Shown: positions 17,946 through 25,444 of the stretch, in pieces
Numbering within the stretch: the stretch's first letter is position 1
Layout of the letters: every line of letters begins with the position of its first letter
Assembly (NCBI GenBank): GCA_020634455.1
Contig: JACKBQ010000002.1
Span: 1,364,001 to 1,428,000 of the forward strand
DNA from: Ardenticatenaceae bacterium
GTDB lineage: Bacteria; Chloroflexota; Anaerolineae; Promineifilales; Promineifilaceae
Direction: 5' to 3'
DNA: 64,000 nucleotides
The notes under the pieces: model-generated
What the model was told of the DNA's origin: nothing
Database searches by the model: none
What the model saw: the letters and a program-made list of their open reading frames with translations, nothing else
Made by a program: the position numbers and the translations under genes

Positions 17946-18696
17946 ACAACGGCAAGAAATACGGGAGCGTCTGCTCGCAGCTTATGCTGACGGCGGTTTA
18001 TGGGGCGCCACAAACCCAGCCTGGTCTCTACCTGAGGGAATAACCCGCAGTACCGATGAGCACCTCGCTTACCTCACCTTGGTTTATGCCATCAGTGGCG
18101 GCAGGGAACCACAAGCGTTATGGGAAGCCGCCCGCCAGACGTTTGCCACGGATGCCGAACTGTTTGCCCCCCAGTTTCTGGCCTATGCCAAACCCACCCA
18201 ACTCGTGTCGCGACTCCAGCAGTACGGCCTCATTCAGAAACCGACCAGTGACGCAACCGTGTGGCAGCGCACTGGTCAGGCGCTGGTGATGCGCGCTGGT
18301 GGCTCGGTAATCAAACTTTTGGCAGACCATGAGAATGATGCTCTACGGGTTTTGGCAATGCTGGCCGAGAACAAGGCAACTTTCCCACTGCTTTCTGGCC
18401 CACAAACGGCTCCACGTTGGCTTCATGGGATAGCTGTGATAGGACAGTACCCCCTCACAAATAGTGAACAACTTACGGTGCCTGTTTCCTCCGCAGCAGC
18501 GAGAGCGCTAGAAGCCCTTACGCTTCCATCAAACAAAATTTCAGCTATGTCCTATGCTGCGTTTGATGCCTTGGGGCGCTATGGTTGTGCCCAACGCAAA
18601 TCAACGCAGGCTATTTGTCCGGCTGCCTCAAGCTGCCCGGTTGCCCATTTTTGTCAATATGGCGATAAGGTAGAGAGTCAAAAGATTTCAGACTAG
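17935..18696 (+). CDS. Uncharacterised protein with a C-terminal four-cysteine loop
   Basis: 253 residues; it starts inside the end of the lipoprotein gene. The body is helical (STDEHLAYLTLVYAISGG, LWEAARQTF, PTQLVSRLQQYGLI). The C-terminus has four cysteines spaced C-X9-C-X5-C-X5-C (YGCAQRKST... AICPAASSCPVAHFCQYG). This recalls the iron-sulfur loop at the end of endonuclease III-like DNA glycosylases (C-X6-C-X2-C-X5-C), though the spacing differs. I see no clear helix-hairpin-helix or catalytic Lys/Asp signature. It may be a distant HhH-GPD relative or another Fe-S protein; the function is left open. Confidence 0.6.
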   Translation: MNRKQRQEIRERLLAAYADGGLWGATNPAWSLPEGITRSTDEHLAYLTLVYAISGGREPQALWEAARQTFATDAELFAPQFLAYAKPTQLVSRLQQYGLIQKPTSDATVWQRTGQALVMRAGGSVIKLLADHENDALRVLAMLAENKATFPLLSGPQTAPRWLHGIAVIGQYPLTNSEQLTVPVSSAAARALEALTLPSNKISAMSYAAFDALGRYGCAQRKSTQAICPAASSCPVAHFCQYGDKVESQKISD

Positions 18697-18699
18697 TTG

Positions 18700-18855
18700 A
18701 GCCCATATTCTGGGAACAGTTTCCCACCCAACTCCGCGCTAAAAGAGTAGAAAGCGTGCAGTTGGGTAAGGAGTTCTAGGATGTAACCAGTAACGGCCGT
18801 TCCCCCCAACACCTCACTAGGCAAATGGCTCCACGAACGGTCTGTGAATCAAAAC
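18700..18855 (-). pseudogene. Possible coding remnant downstream of the protoglobin gene
   Basis: The minus strand is open for about 50 codons ending at a TAG near 18697. It has no ATG, but the translation looks protein-like (HLPSEVLGGTAVTGY, LELLTQLHAFYSF). The segment SFSAELGG at about 18722-18745 matches FFSAELGG of RecO at about 14087-14110, also in DNA with one mismatch over ~21 bases. It could be a decayed gene fragment or a coincidence. Confidence 0.25.
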
Positions 18856-18866
18856 AAAGTGCATCG

Positions 18867-19790
18867 TTAGCGACCGGGCGGAAAGATGCTGATTTTATCG
18901 TTCGGCTGAATAATCTGGTCGAGACCAGCTTCAAAGAAAACGTCACGGCCGTTTAGCAGCACCCGCCAGCCACGTCGTGCTCGGTATGTTTTTTCGGTAA
19001 TTAGCCAGGTACGGCCGTCATCATCCAGTCGATCCTGACCCAGCCATTCAATATCAAACACATCTGGCCGCATATTGGGGAAATAATTAAAGAAGCGAAT
19101 AAGTAAGGTTTCCATACGGCCGTTCTTCGGCAGATGAATTATCATTTTTTCGCGGCGAGTATAGCGACGCACCCGGCCAAAAAAGGAAAGCTCAATGGGA
19201 TGTTCGCCATCATCCCACGCACGCGCCGTCTGGTAACCGAGCAGCATCAGGTGCAGATGCAGGCTCAGCAGCTTGTTCCAACTGGCCAGAGCCGCCGGCA
19301 CAACTGGATTCCCCGGCATCTCTTCCATCAAAATTTTGGCAAAGGTGGCATTGACCAGGCTAACCGAGCCTGTCACGTACCGTTCCGGCACATGAATCTG
19401 CCGTGGGCCGTGTGCGGCGTGCACCTGCCCGGCATGGAACAGGTAGCGGGCCAGGTCGTGGCTCAGGTCCAACCCCAGGGTGCGCGCCAGCCAGACGGTA
19501 AAAAAGCGGCGGCGCTCGGCCAGATGCTGTGGATTGGCACCTTTTTCCCAACCGAGGATAACGGCCGTATCGTGATGGTTCAGCAAATAATCGTACGTCC
19601 CCACCACCAGCTCATGCCCCCGCCGAAACAGCGGTTCCACTGTGGCCAGCATCACCTCAAAATCTGCCTTGCCAATGCCCAAAAAGCTTTGCAGCCGATC
19701 CCACTCCTCCTCTGGCGTTGGTCCCAGATCAGACAACTTCCAGACAATATTTTTGGCAGCATACCCGTTCACAGCGGCAAAAGCGTTCAT
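18867..19790 (-). CDS. Protoglobin-like sensor domain fused to a MoaD-like domain
   Basis: 307 residues; GAGG lies eight bases before the ATG. Residues about 25-195 are all-helical and read like a protoglobin/globin-coupled sensor: FEVMLATVEPLFRRGHELVVGTYDYLL, then FFTVWLARTLGLDL, then FHAGQVHAAHGPRQIHVPERYV, where H124 is the likely proximal heme ligand. Residues about 205-307 match the MoaD-like protein encoded at 19909: compare LLNGRDVFFEAGLDQIIQP and VNGRDAPFLENGMDTIIQP. The fusion ends PPGR and lacks the C-terminal Gly-Gly needed for sulfur transfer, so it should act as a binding or regulatory module. It is divergent from moaD with 118 bases between. Domain calls are by eye; the pairing is unusual. 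Confidence 0.75.
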   Translation of the reverse strand: MNAFAAVNGYAAKNIVWKLSDLGPTPEEEWDRLQSFLGIGKADFEVMLATVEPLFRRGHELVVGTYDYLLNHHDTAVILGWEKGANPQHLAERRRFFTVWLARTLGLDLSHDLARYLFHAGQVHAAHGPRQIHVPERYVTGSVSLVNATFAKILMEEMPGNPVVPAALASWNKLLSLHLHLMLLGYQTARAWDDGEHPIELSFFGRVRRYTRREKMIIHLPKNGRMETLLIRFFNYFPNMRPDVFDIEWLGQDRLDDDGRTWLITEKTYRARRGWRVLLNGRDVFFEAGLDQIIQPNDKISIFPPGR

Positions 19791-19908
19791 TTGACCATCC
19801 TCTCTTAAAATCGTTCTAGAGTCTGCCCACTATCTTAGCATGGAAACTGAAAAAGCTTGATTTTGTGGTAAGATTCGCTTAGCAACCCGAAACAGGAGAA
19901 TAAGCCCC

Positions 19909-20187
19909 ATGAAAGTAAACTTTTTTGCCACCCTGCGCCAAATTGTGGGTCAAAAAACGGTAGAGATTGATTTGCCGGAAAATACCACCGTCCAGGAATT
20001 TGTGGAAATGGTGGTGACCGAATATCCGCCCATGCGCCGGGAACTTCTGGATGAAAATGGCAATCTTTATCGTCACGTACATGTTTTTGTAAACGGCCGT
20101 GATGCGCCTTTCCTGGAAAACGGCATGGACACCATCATTCAGCCGAAAGATACGCTCAACATTTTCCCGGCTGTGGGCGGAGGCTAA
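19909..20187 (+). CDS. MoaD/ThiS-family sulfur-carrier-like protein
   Basis: 92 residues, ATG with AGGAG nine bases upstream. It has the ubiquitin-like beta-grasp pattern (MKVNFFATLRQIVGQKTVEIDLPENTTVQEFVEMVV) and ends in AVGGG, so the diglycine tail needed for thiocarboxylate formation is present. It should carry sulfur for molybdopterin or tungstopterin synthesis, or for another thio-compound. It lies three bases before a small gene and close to an aldehyde:ferredoxin oxidoreductase that needs a pterin cofactor. This suggests a dedicated carrier for that enzyme, as known for AOR-linked MoaD proteins. Confidence 0.88.
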   Translation: MKVNFFATLRQIVGQKTVEIDLPENTTVQEFVEMVVTEYPPMRRELLDENGNLYRHVHVFVNGRDAPFLENGMDTIIQPKDTLNIFPAVGGG

Positions 20188-20190
20188 TTT

Positions 20191-20448
20191 ATGTATAAAG
20201 AATCCAGACAAATTCGGGGCATTCCACTTTGGTTACTGCGGGAATATTTGGAGGAGTTGGGGGGAACGGCCGTTAGCGAAACCCGCGTCGAAGGCGAAGG
20301 CTGGACCATTACCCTGGCAAAAATGGAGCCGTTTGCCATCGGCTCGTTACGTGTCGGGCAAGTCATGATGGAAATCGAAGGCGAGGATGAAGCCATCGCC
20401 TTGCTAAATCCGCAGCTAGAAAAGAAAACCATGCGCGCTGGCGCATAA
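20191..20448 (+). CDS. Small conserved protein downstream of moaD-like gene
   Basis: 85 residues beginning MYKESRQIRGIPLWLLREYLEELGG. It looks like one compact alpha/beta domain without cysteines or membrane segments. It follows the moaD-like gene by three bases and must be co-transcribed. I recall similar short proteins (the DUF1952 type) in Thermus and Chloroflexota, but this is memory and not tested here. A role in pterin cofactor or AOR maturation is a guess from position. Confidence 0.65.
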   Translation: MYKESRQIRGIPLWLLREYLEELGGTAVSETRVEGEGWTITLAKMEPFAIGSLRVGQVMMEIEGEDEAIALLNPQLEKKTMRAGA

Positions 20449-20451
20449 AAA

Positions 20452-20517
20452 AGTAATTGGGTAATTAAGTAATTTTACCAATTACCCAAATACCCAATTA
20501 CAAATACCCAATTACAG
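20452..20517. repeat. Inverted short-tandem repeat (GTAATTGG type) between convergent genes
   Basis: The left arm is made of GTAATTGG, GTAATTA and GTAATTT units; the right arm of CCAATTAC, CCAAATAC and CCAATTAC units. The arms are complementary, with several alternative registers. It fills the gap between the 85-residue gene and the AOR gene (stop at 20528). Confidence 0.8.
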
Positions 20518-20527
20518 AGTTACAAAA

Positions 20528-22363
20528 CTACAAAATCGCCAATTCCTTCAGTTTACCTTCTGGCACGACACCATTTTCCCAACCGCGAGCTGTGTAATAC
20601 TCATCGAGCATCAAATCCAACTCACACACATGGCCCTCTGAGCCAGGATTGGTTGAGGGTTCTTCCGTAAAGCGCTTCGGCAGGTAGTCGCTGCCTTCAC
20701 CGAGGCCAGCCAAATTATTGTAGTACCTTTCCAGGTTGTAAATACGTTCACCCGTCACCAGCACATCATCGGCCGTAAATGAATCAATGCCTACAAACGC
20801 AGCGTACTGCTGGGCGTACTCATCAGCCCCCATGGCAAATGCGCTAAATTTGCACAAATCCAGGCTGTCGGAGAATGCGTGAATATCCTGGAAGATTTTC
20901 ACCAATTCGCCCTTACCTTTCCATTCCAGCGGATCAACGCTCAGAGATTGGAACGGCATGATGTTCAACTCGGCAGCGGGAGTGTACGCACGCAGATGGC
21001 AAGCGCCACGATTGCTGGTTGCGTAAGCAATGCCCATGCCTTTCAAGCCACGCGGGTCGTAAGCAGGAATACCTTGACCCTTCACCGACATGGCAATTTC
21101 TGGGTGCCCATAATGGTTAGCCACAGCATTGACTCCATCGGCCAAAACATTACCTACACCGTCCCGGTTGGCAACCTTTTCGATGGTCGCTACCATCGCC
21201 ATGTAATCGCCTTCGGCCAAACCGCCATCGCCATTAACCCAGCCTTTGGTGGAAGCTTCAATGTATGTCGCCAGGACGTCACCGATTTCAATGGCGTCCA
21301 TGCCGTAATCGTTGGCCTGGTCGATCATTTTGGCCACAGAAGCGATGTTGTCGTTGCCGCAGTTAGCGCCCAAAGCCCACGCGGGTTCATATTCCACACT
21401 TTCCATGCGCAACCCGGCAAATTCACCTTCTTTAATTTCTACTTCTTTCTTACAGGCAACTGGGCAAGCGTGGCAGGTGGGGTCGTTGACGAGAATATTG
21501 TCATTAACGTATTCACCGCTCAATGATTCAGCTCTTTCACCAAATGATGTGGTACGGCCGTTCAGCGTTGGCAGGGCACCCATTGTGTTGGTAATGTTCA
21601 TCAACACGTTCGTGCCGTAAACAGACAAGCCACCTTTACGGGGGCTGGTAATGTTAGCTTCATCCATAATGACCGACAAAGCGCGTGAATGGGCAGCTTT
21701 CCAATCATCCTTACTGGCAGGTTTGGGGAACTGCTTCTTAGCCTTGATAACAATAGCCTTCAGGTTCTTGCTGCCGCCCACGCAACCGGTACCGCCACGG
21801 CCACTGGCACGGTCATCTTCATTGACCCAGCAAGCAAACTTAACCAAATTCTCACCTGCCTGACCAATAGACATGACAGTTAAATCTTTCTTGCCATACT
21901 CTTTCTGGAAGGTCTTAATGGTATCGTGAACGCCTTTACCCCAAACATGCGAAGCATCACGCAGTTCAATCGTGTCTGATTCGGCATCAATGTACAGGTA
22001 CATCGGCTTGTCTGCTTTCCCTTTAAAGATCAAGCCATCGTACCCAGACCAACGTAGTCGAGCTGCCGACCAACCACCATGATGACTGTCTGTCACTGTT
22101 CCGGTCAGGGGTGACTTTGTCACAACAGCCATACGGCCGCTCATGTTAGCAGCTGTGCCGGTAAGCGGACCATTCATAAAACAAAGCCAGTTATCGGGCG
22201 AAAGTGGATCGACTGATGGGCCAGCTTCCAGCATATAGCGCACCCCTAACCCACGAGCGCCAATATATTTGCGAGCCCAATCTTCCGGGATCGGTTTCAT
22301 CTCGATCTTCTGGGTGGTCATATCAACATGAGCGATACGATTTGCATAACCTTTAAGATTCAT
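20528..22363 (-). CDS. aor: Aldehyde:ferredoxin oxidoreductase (tungstopterin family)
   Basis: 611 residues from the ATG at 22363, which has GGAG seven bases upstream; the frame runs eight codons further but that part has no ribosome site. The family oxidises aldehydes to acids with ferredoxin, using W-bis-pterin and a 4Fe-4S cluster. The start MNLKGYANRIAHVDMTTQ and GARGLGVRYML are typical of AOR N-terminal domains. The cluster ligands are C297-X2-C300-X3-C304 (CHACPVAC) plus C504 (DLCKF). GRGGTGCVGGSKNLKAI is the pterin-binding region. The 255 bases upstream (22364-22618) hold no gene and form a long leader; I cannot identify a Moco/Tuco riboswitch there. Neighbouring moaD-like genes support pterin-dependent function. 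Confidence 0.95.
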   Translation of the reverse strand: MNLKGYANRIAHVDMTTQKIEMKPIPEDWARKYIGARGLGVRYMLEAGPSVDPLSPDNWLCFMNGPLTGTAANMSGRMAVVTKSPLTGTVTDSHHGGWSAARLRWSGYDGLIFKGKADKPMYLYIDAESDTIELRDASHVWGKGVHDTIKTFQKEYGKKDLTVMSIGQAGENLVKFACWVNEDDRASGRGGTGCVGGSKNLKAIVIKAKKQFPKPASKDDWKAAHSRALSVIMDEANITSPRKGGLSVYGTNVLMNITNTMGALPTLNGRTTSFGERAESLSGEYVNDNILVNDPTCHACPVACKKEVEIKEGEFAGLRMESVEYEPAWALGANCGNDNIASVAKMIDQANDYGMDAIEIGDVLATYIEASTKGWVNGDGGLAEGDYMAMVATIEKVANRDGVGNVLADGVNAVANHYGHPEIAMSVKGQGIPAYDPRGLKGMGIAYATSNRGACHLRAYTPAAELNIMPFQSLSVDPLEWKGKGELVKIFQDIHAFSDSLDLCKFSAFAMGADEYAQQYAAFVGIDSFTADDVLVTGERIYNLERYYNNLAGLGEGSDYLPKRFTEEPSTNPGSEGHVCELDLMLDEYYTARGWENGVVPEGKLKELAIL

Positions 22364-22618
22364 ATGTCTTCTCCATTTGTCGGGCATCTACGGCTTTAGC
22401 CAATAGATATGCATTTGATGAGCATGAACTGCTTAAACTTGAGGTTGTCTAGCTACGGACAGAGGTTTCACTTACACTGGGAAAGCAAGTAAGTTTGTTT
22501 GGGGTGAATTTTTCTCAGTAAAACAAGGTCAGCTACCTCCTTGTCCAAATCTCATAAAAGTTTACTTAACAATCGTCAAATCCGCAATAATTGCAAGCTG
22601 GTGTTCACATTGGTTCTG

Positions 22619-23020
22619 TTAGCTGCCCAAATGCTCCGGGCCAAAGTGGTCGGGCAACAAGGTATGCAGTGTAGTGTCACGGCCGTTTCCCGTCGCATCC
22701 ACCAAATAAACTGGCACATCCCCGGCAAATTCGGTGAGCACCTGGCGACAAGCGCCACAGGGCGAGCCAGCATTATCGGTGGCCACAGCTACAGCCAGGA
22801 TTTTGCGGTATCCGGCCGTAATGGCTCTGGTAACGGCCGTTCGCTCTGCGCAAATCGTCAGGCCATAGGATGAGTTCTCCACATTCACCCCGGTTATTAT
22901 CGTGCCATCTTCCATAAGCAGCGCCGCCCCGACGGGATAATGTGAGTAAGGCACGTAAGCGCGTTCTCGAATCGCCATCGCCGCCTCGATGAGAGTTGTT
23001 CGTTGTTCTTCGTTAACCAT
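22619..23020 (-). CDS. cdd: Cytidine deaminase
   Basis: 133 residues from the ATG at 23020 with AGGAG seven bases upstream. The longer frame to 23074 begins in a repeat and is rejected. It converts cytidine and deoxycytidine to uridine for pyrimidine salvage. Zinc ligands and the catalytic Glu are in CAERTA, and the second site is PCGACRQ. VNVENSSYGLTICAE is the usual substrate-pocket stretch. Length matches the homotetrameric ~130-residue form. Confidence 0.95.
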   Translation of the reverse strand: MVNEEQRTTLIEAAMAIRERAYVPYSHYPVGAALLMEDGTIITGVNVENSSYGLTICAERTAVTRAITAGYRKILAVAVATDNAGSPCGACRQVLTEFAGDVPVYLVDATGNGRDTTLHTLLPDHFGPEHLGS

Positions 23021-23034
23021 TTTGTACTCCTGAT

Positions 23035-23110
23035 TAATGGTAAATTGTGAATGGTGAAGTATCGCACCGTTCACAATTCACCATTCATTATTCACAATTC
23101 TCAATTCTTA
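23035..23110. repeat. Inverted short-tandem repeat (GTGAAT type) that supplies the stop of the glmU-like gene
   Basis: Left arm: TAATGGTAAATTGTGAATGGTGAA; right arm: TTCACAATTCACC, ATTCATTATTC and ACAATTCTCAATTC units. The arms pair. On the minus strand the TGA stop of the glmU-like gene (23101-23103) lies inside the repeat, and the element fills the gap before cdd. Confidence 0.75.
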
Positions 23111-24123
23111 ATGACTGTGAAGGGCGCAACGGCCGTTTCCGAAGCCAAATTTACCCCTTCAAGCACCGATTGTTCAATATGGCAGCGATCCCCAATGGTA
23201 GCATCACGCAAAATAGTGTTGGGGCCAATAACACAATCCTGGCCAACGGCCGTTTTCCCCTGCAAATAACTGTTCGGCCAGATAACCGTATCCTGACCAA
23301 TCGTCACGTCTGGATCAATGTAGGTGCTGTCCGGGTCCACAATGGTGATGCCTTGCGCCAGCCAGCGGTTGTTGGCCCGACGGCGAAACGCCTTTTCCAC
23401 TACCACCATCTCCGCGCGTGTCCCTGCCCCCAAACATTCGTCCAGGTCGTCTGTGGCCGTTGCCTCAACACCCCGATTTTGCTGTACGGCCAGTTCGATC
23501 ATGTCTGTCAGGTAATATTCTGGGCCACTACGCGCCTGCCGCAAGGGCAGCTTCTCGATGTTGTCCCACAGCCAAGCAGCGGCAAAGCAGTACACACCGG
23601 CATTCTGTTCACGGATCGCCAGCAGGTCGGCGGCGTTGGGTCGGCGTTTGGCCTGGGCTACTTCGAGGATTTCGGTAACACGGCCGTTTTCATCCCGCAC
23701 CACCCGGCCAAAGGTAGATTCCGGGCTGCCCATCACGCTGAGCATGGCTATAGCGACACCGGTCTCAGCCTGCAAAGCGACCAGCTTTTGCAAGGTGTGC
23801 GCTTGCAAAAGGGGCATATCGGCGTAGGTCACAATGACCTGGTCGGCCTGCCCACGCAACAGCGGCTGAGCCATCTGCGTGGCGTGGCCAGTCCCCAACT
23901 GCTCGCTCTGCACAGCGTACTGTGCCCGGCTGCCCAAGAGCTGCTTGACGCCGTCGCCCCCTTTGCCAATGATAAGGACAGGGGGGATCGTTGTGAGGGA
24001 AACGGCCGTATCGAACAGATGCTGCACCATCGGCTTACCGCCCACCTCATGCAAAATCTTCTGTTTCTTGGAGAGCATTCGGCTGCCCTGGCCAGCCGCT
24101 AAAATAACAATCGCTAAACTCAT
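23101..24123 (-). CDS. GlmU-like nucleotidyltransferase, short form
   Basis: 340 residues. The N-terminal domain is the UDP-GlcNAc pyrophosphorylase part of GlmU: LAAGQGSRM and KILHEVGGKPM, then GTGHA, YADMPLL and NAGVYCF. A left-handed beta-helix begins at about 260 (ITIVDPDSTYIDPDVTIGQDTVIWPNS) but stops after four or five coils. GlmU proteins are usually ~450 residues, and the missing part carries the acetyltransferase active site. The gene can make UDP-GlcNAc from GlcNAc-1-P, but not GlcNAc-1-P from GlcN-1-P. The frame ends within a short-tandem repeat, so truncation by repeat insertion is possible. Confidence 0.85.
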   Translation of the reverse strand: MSLAIVILAAGQGSRMLSKKQKILHEVGGKPMVQHLFDTAVSLTTIPPVLIIGKGGDGVKQLLGSRAQYAVQSEQLGTGHATQMAQPLLRGQADQVIVTYADMPLLQAHTLQKLVALQAETGVAIAMLSVMGSPESTFGRVVRDENGRVTEILEVAQAKRRPNAADLLAIREQNAGVYCFAAAWLWDNIEKLPLRQARSGPEYYLTDMIELAVQQNRGVEATATDDLDECLGAGTRAEMVVVEKAFRRRANNRWLAQGITIVDPDSTYIDPDVTIGQDTVIWPNSYLQGKTAVGQDCVIGPNTILRDATIGDRCHIEQSVLEGVNLASETAVAPFTVIKN

Positions 24124-24561
24124 TTATTTTTGATCACGCCACGAATCTTTGTAGGTCTTCCGCTTGTGGCAATTAGCGCAAAGCACAACACATTTCTCAA
24201 TTTCTGCTTGAATAATCTTCAAAGTATACCCATCCCGCATCAATTTGGTTACTTCCGACCTTTTTTCTCCCCTCACATGATCAAATTCCAGGACAGCCGG
24301 GTCCGCTTCACCACATTCAATACAAGGATGTGCCAAAAGATAATCCCAAACATAGGCACGGGCAGCTTCGATATTCTATTGCTTGTTTTCGTATATTTTC
24401 TCTTTGTGGGACTTTTTATTCTTTTCGTACCATCTTTTCTTTTGCTTGCTCTGACACACCCTGCAAGTCCGCTGTCGCTGACCTGATTGCTTCCACCGCC
24501 AACTAAATTCCTCAATAGGTTTCGTTTTATGACAGTGATTACAAACCTGAGTTTCCATCAA
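24124..24561 (-). pseudogene. HNH-type endonuclease-like gene split by an in-frame amber stop
   Basis: Two open stretches on the minus strand lie in the same frame. The first (24376-24561) encodes MMETQVCNHCHKTKPIEEF... RTCRVCQSKQKK, a paired CxxC zinc module. The second (24124-24375) reads NIEAARAYVWDYLLAHPCIECGEADP, then LEFDHVRG, then CANCHKRKT: an HNH motif with its zinc cysteines. Only one TAG (24376-24378) separates them. Removing it gives an intact ~145-residue protein of the small HNH family common on phages and chromosomes. Most likely a recent nonsense mutation; a second product could start at a TTG at 24336. Readthrough is possible but unsupported. Confidence 0.75.
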
Positions 24562-24599
24562 AGCACAACTTCCTTAAACTGGCACAAATCATCTTGCGA

Positions 24600-24633
24600 T
24601 AAAAAAAGAGGCCATATTTTTCATATGACCTCT
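24600..24633 (-). terminator. Rho-independent terminator after tRNA-Gln
   Basis: AGAGG (24607-24611) pairs with CCTCT (24629-24633), and CATAT (24613-24617) with ATATG (24623-24627), with one mismatch. On the minus strand a run of T follows (A run at about 24600-24607). It lies nine bases past the tRNA 3' end. Confidence 0.85.
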
Positions 24634-24641
24634 CATCTCAG

Positions 24642-24712
24642 CTGCGGTGCCTGGGATCGAACCAGGGATGGCGGATTCAAAGTCCGCTGCCTTACCACTT
24701 GGCGACACCGCA
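24642..24712 (-). tRNA. tRNA-Gln (anticodon TTG)
   Basis: A full cloverleaf fits the minus strand. Acceptor TGCGGTG pairs with CACCGCA. The D-arm is GCC/GGC. The anticodon stem GCGGA/TCCGC surrounds the loop CTTTGAA, so the anticodon is TTG. The T-arm CCTGG/CCAGG surrounds TTCGATC. The discriminator base is G, as in other tRNA-Gln. CCA is not encoded. A terminator follows directly. Confidence 0.95.
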
Positions 24713-24776
24713 ATGACGGGCAAATGTTAGCACAATGAGGTGCGGATGACAAGATTGGTTGCAAACCAACATGTAA

Positions 24777-24838
24777 TCAGGTGATTGGGTAATCAAGTAA
24801 TTTTTGCCTTAAATTACCCAATGACTCAATGACCAAAT
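24777..24838. repeat. Inverted short-tandem repeat (GTAATC/GGTGATTG type) at the recR 3' end
   Basis: Left arm units: AGGTGATTGGGTAATCAAGTAATT; right arm units: AAATTACCCAATGACTCAATGACC. The right arm abuts the recR stop (TAA at 24838-24840). Same family as 20452-20517 and 41006-41055. Confidence 0.75.
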
Positions 24839-25440
24839 TACAGCTCTTGCCGCCCTTCCAGCGCCCGGCCCAACGTGATCTCGTCTGTGTATTCCAGATC
24901 GCCACCAACGGGCAGGCCGCGGGCTAACCGCGTCAGCCGCACGCCAGATTCGGCCAGCCGACGCTGAAGGTAGAGCGCAGTTGATTCCCCTTCCAGCGTG
25001 GGGTTTGTGGCCAGGATAATTTCCTGAAAATCGCTGCGCTGCACGCGGGCCACCAGCTCGGAAATCTTCAAATCTTCCGGGCCAACGCCTTCTACTGGGG
25101 AAATAGCGCCGTGGAGGACATGGTAACGGCCGTTAAACGCCTGCGACCGTTCAATAGCCAACACATCCAGCGGCTCCTCTACCACACACAAAATCCGGTC
25201 ATCCCGCGCCGCATCGGTACACAAGGCACACGGGTCTTCCTCGGTGATGTGGAAGCAGTTGCCACAAAAGATGGTGCGCTCCTTCATTTCCTGGAGGGCG
25301 TGGGCCAAATCTAACGCCTGCTCATCGGCCATGCGCAGCAAATAAAAGGTAAGCCGCGCCGCCGACTTGGGGCCGATGCCCGGCAGACGGGCAAACTCGT
25401 TGATAAGCCGCTGTACCGGCTGTGGTAAGGCCGAAGCCAT
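24838..25440 (-). CDS. recR: Recombination protein RecR
   Basis: 200 residues. RecR works with RecO (also in this window) to load RecA at gaps. The helix-hairpin-helix is LPGIGPKSAARLTFYLL (about 19-35). The C4 zinc site is CGNC...CALC (about 59-74). The Toprim domain follows (ILCVVEEPLDVLAIER). The C-terminus LARGLPVGGDLEYTDEITLGRAL is diagnostic. It is four bases downstream of ebfC, in the common dnaX-ebfC-recR order. Confidence 0.97.
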   Translation of the reverse strand: MASALPQPVQRLINEFARLPGIGPKSAARLTFYLLRMADEQALDLAHALQEMKERTIFCGNCFHITEEDPCALCTDAARDDRILCVVEEPLDVLAIERSQAFNGRYHVLHGAISPVEGVGPEDLKISELVARVQRSDFQEIILATNPTLEGESTALYLQRRLAESGVRLTRLARGLPVGGDLEYTDEITLGRALEGRQEL

Positions 25441-25444
25441 CGGC

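Noticed and set aside
20879..21526. 215-codon open frame on the plus strand
   Set aside because: Antisense to the AOR gene, whose motifs are unambiguous.
24273..24515. 80-codon open frame overlapping the HNH gene in another frame
   Set aside because: It lacks any motif, whereas the split frame carries clear CxxC and HNH signatures.
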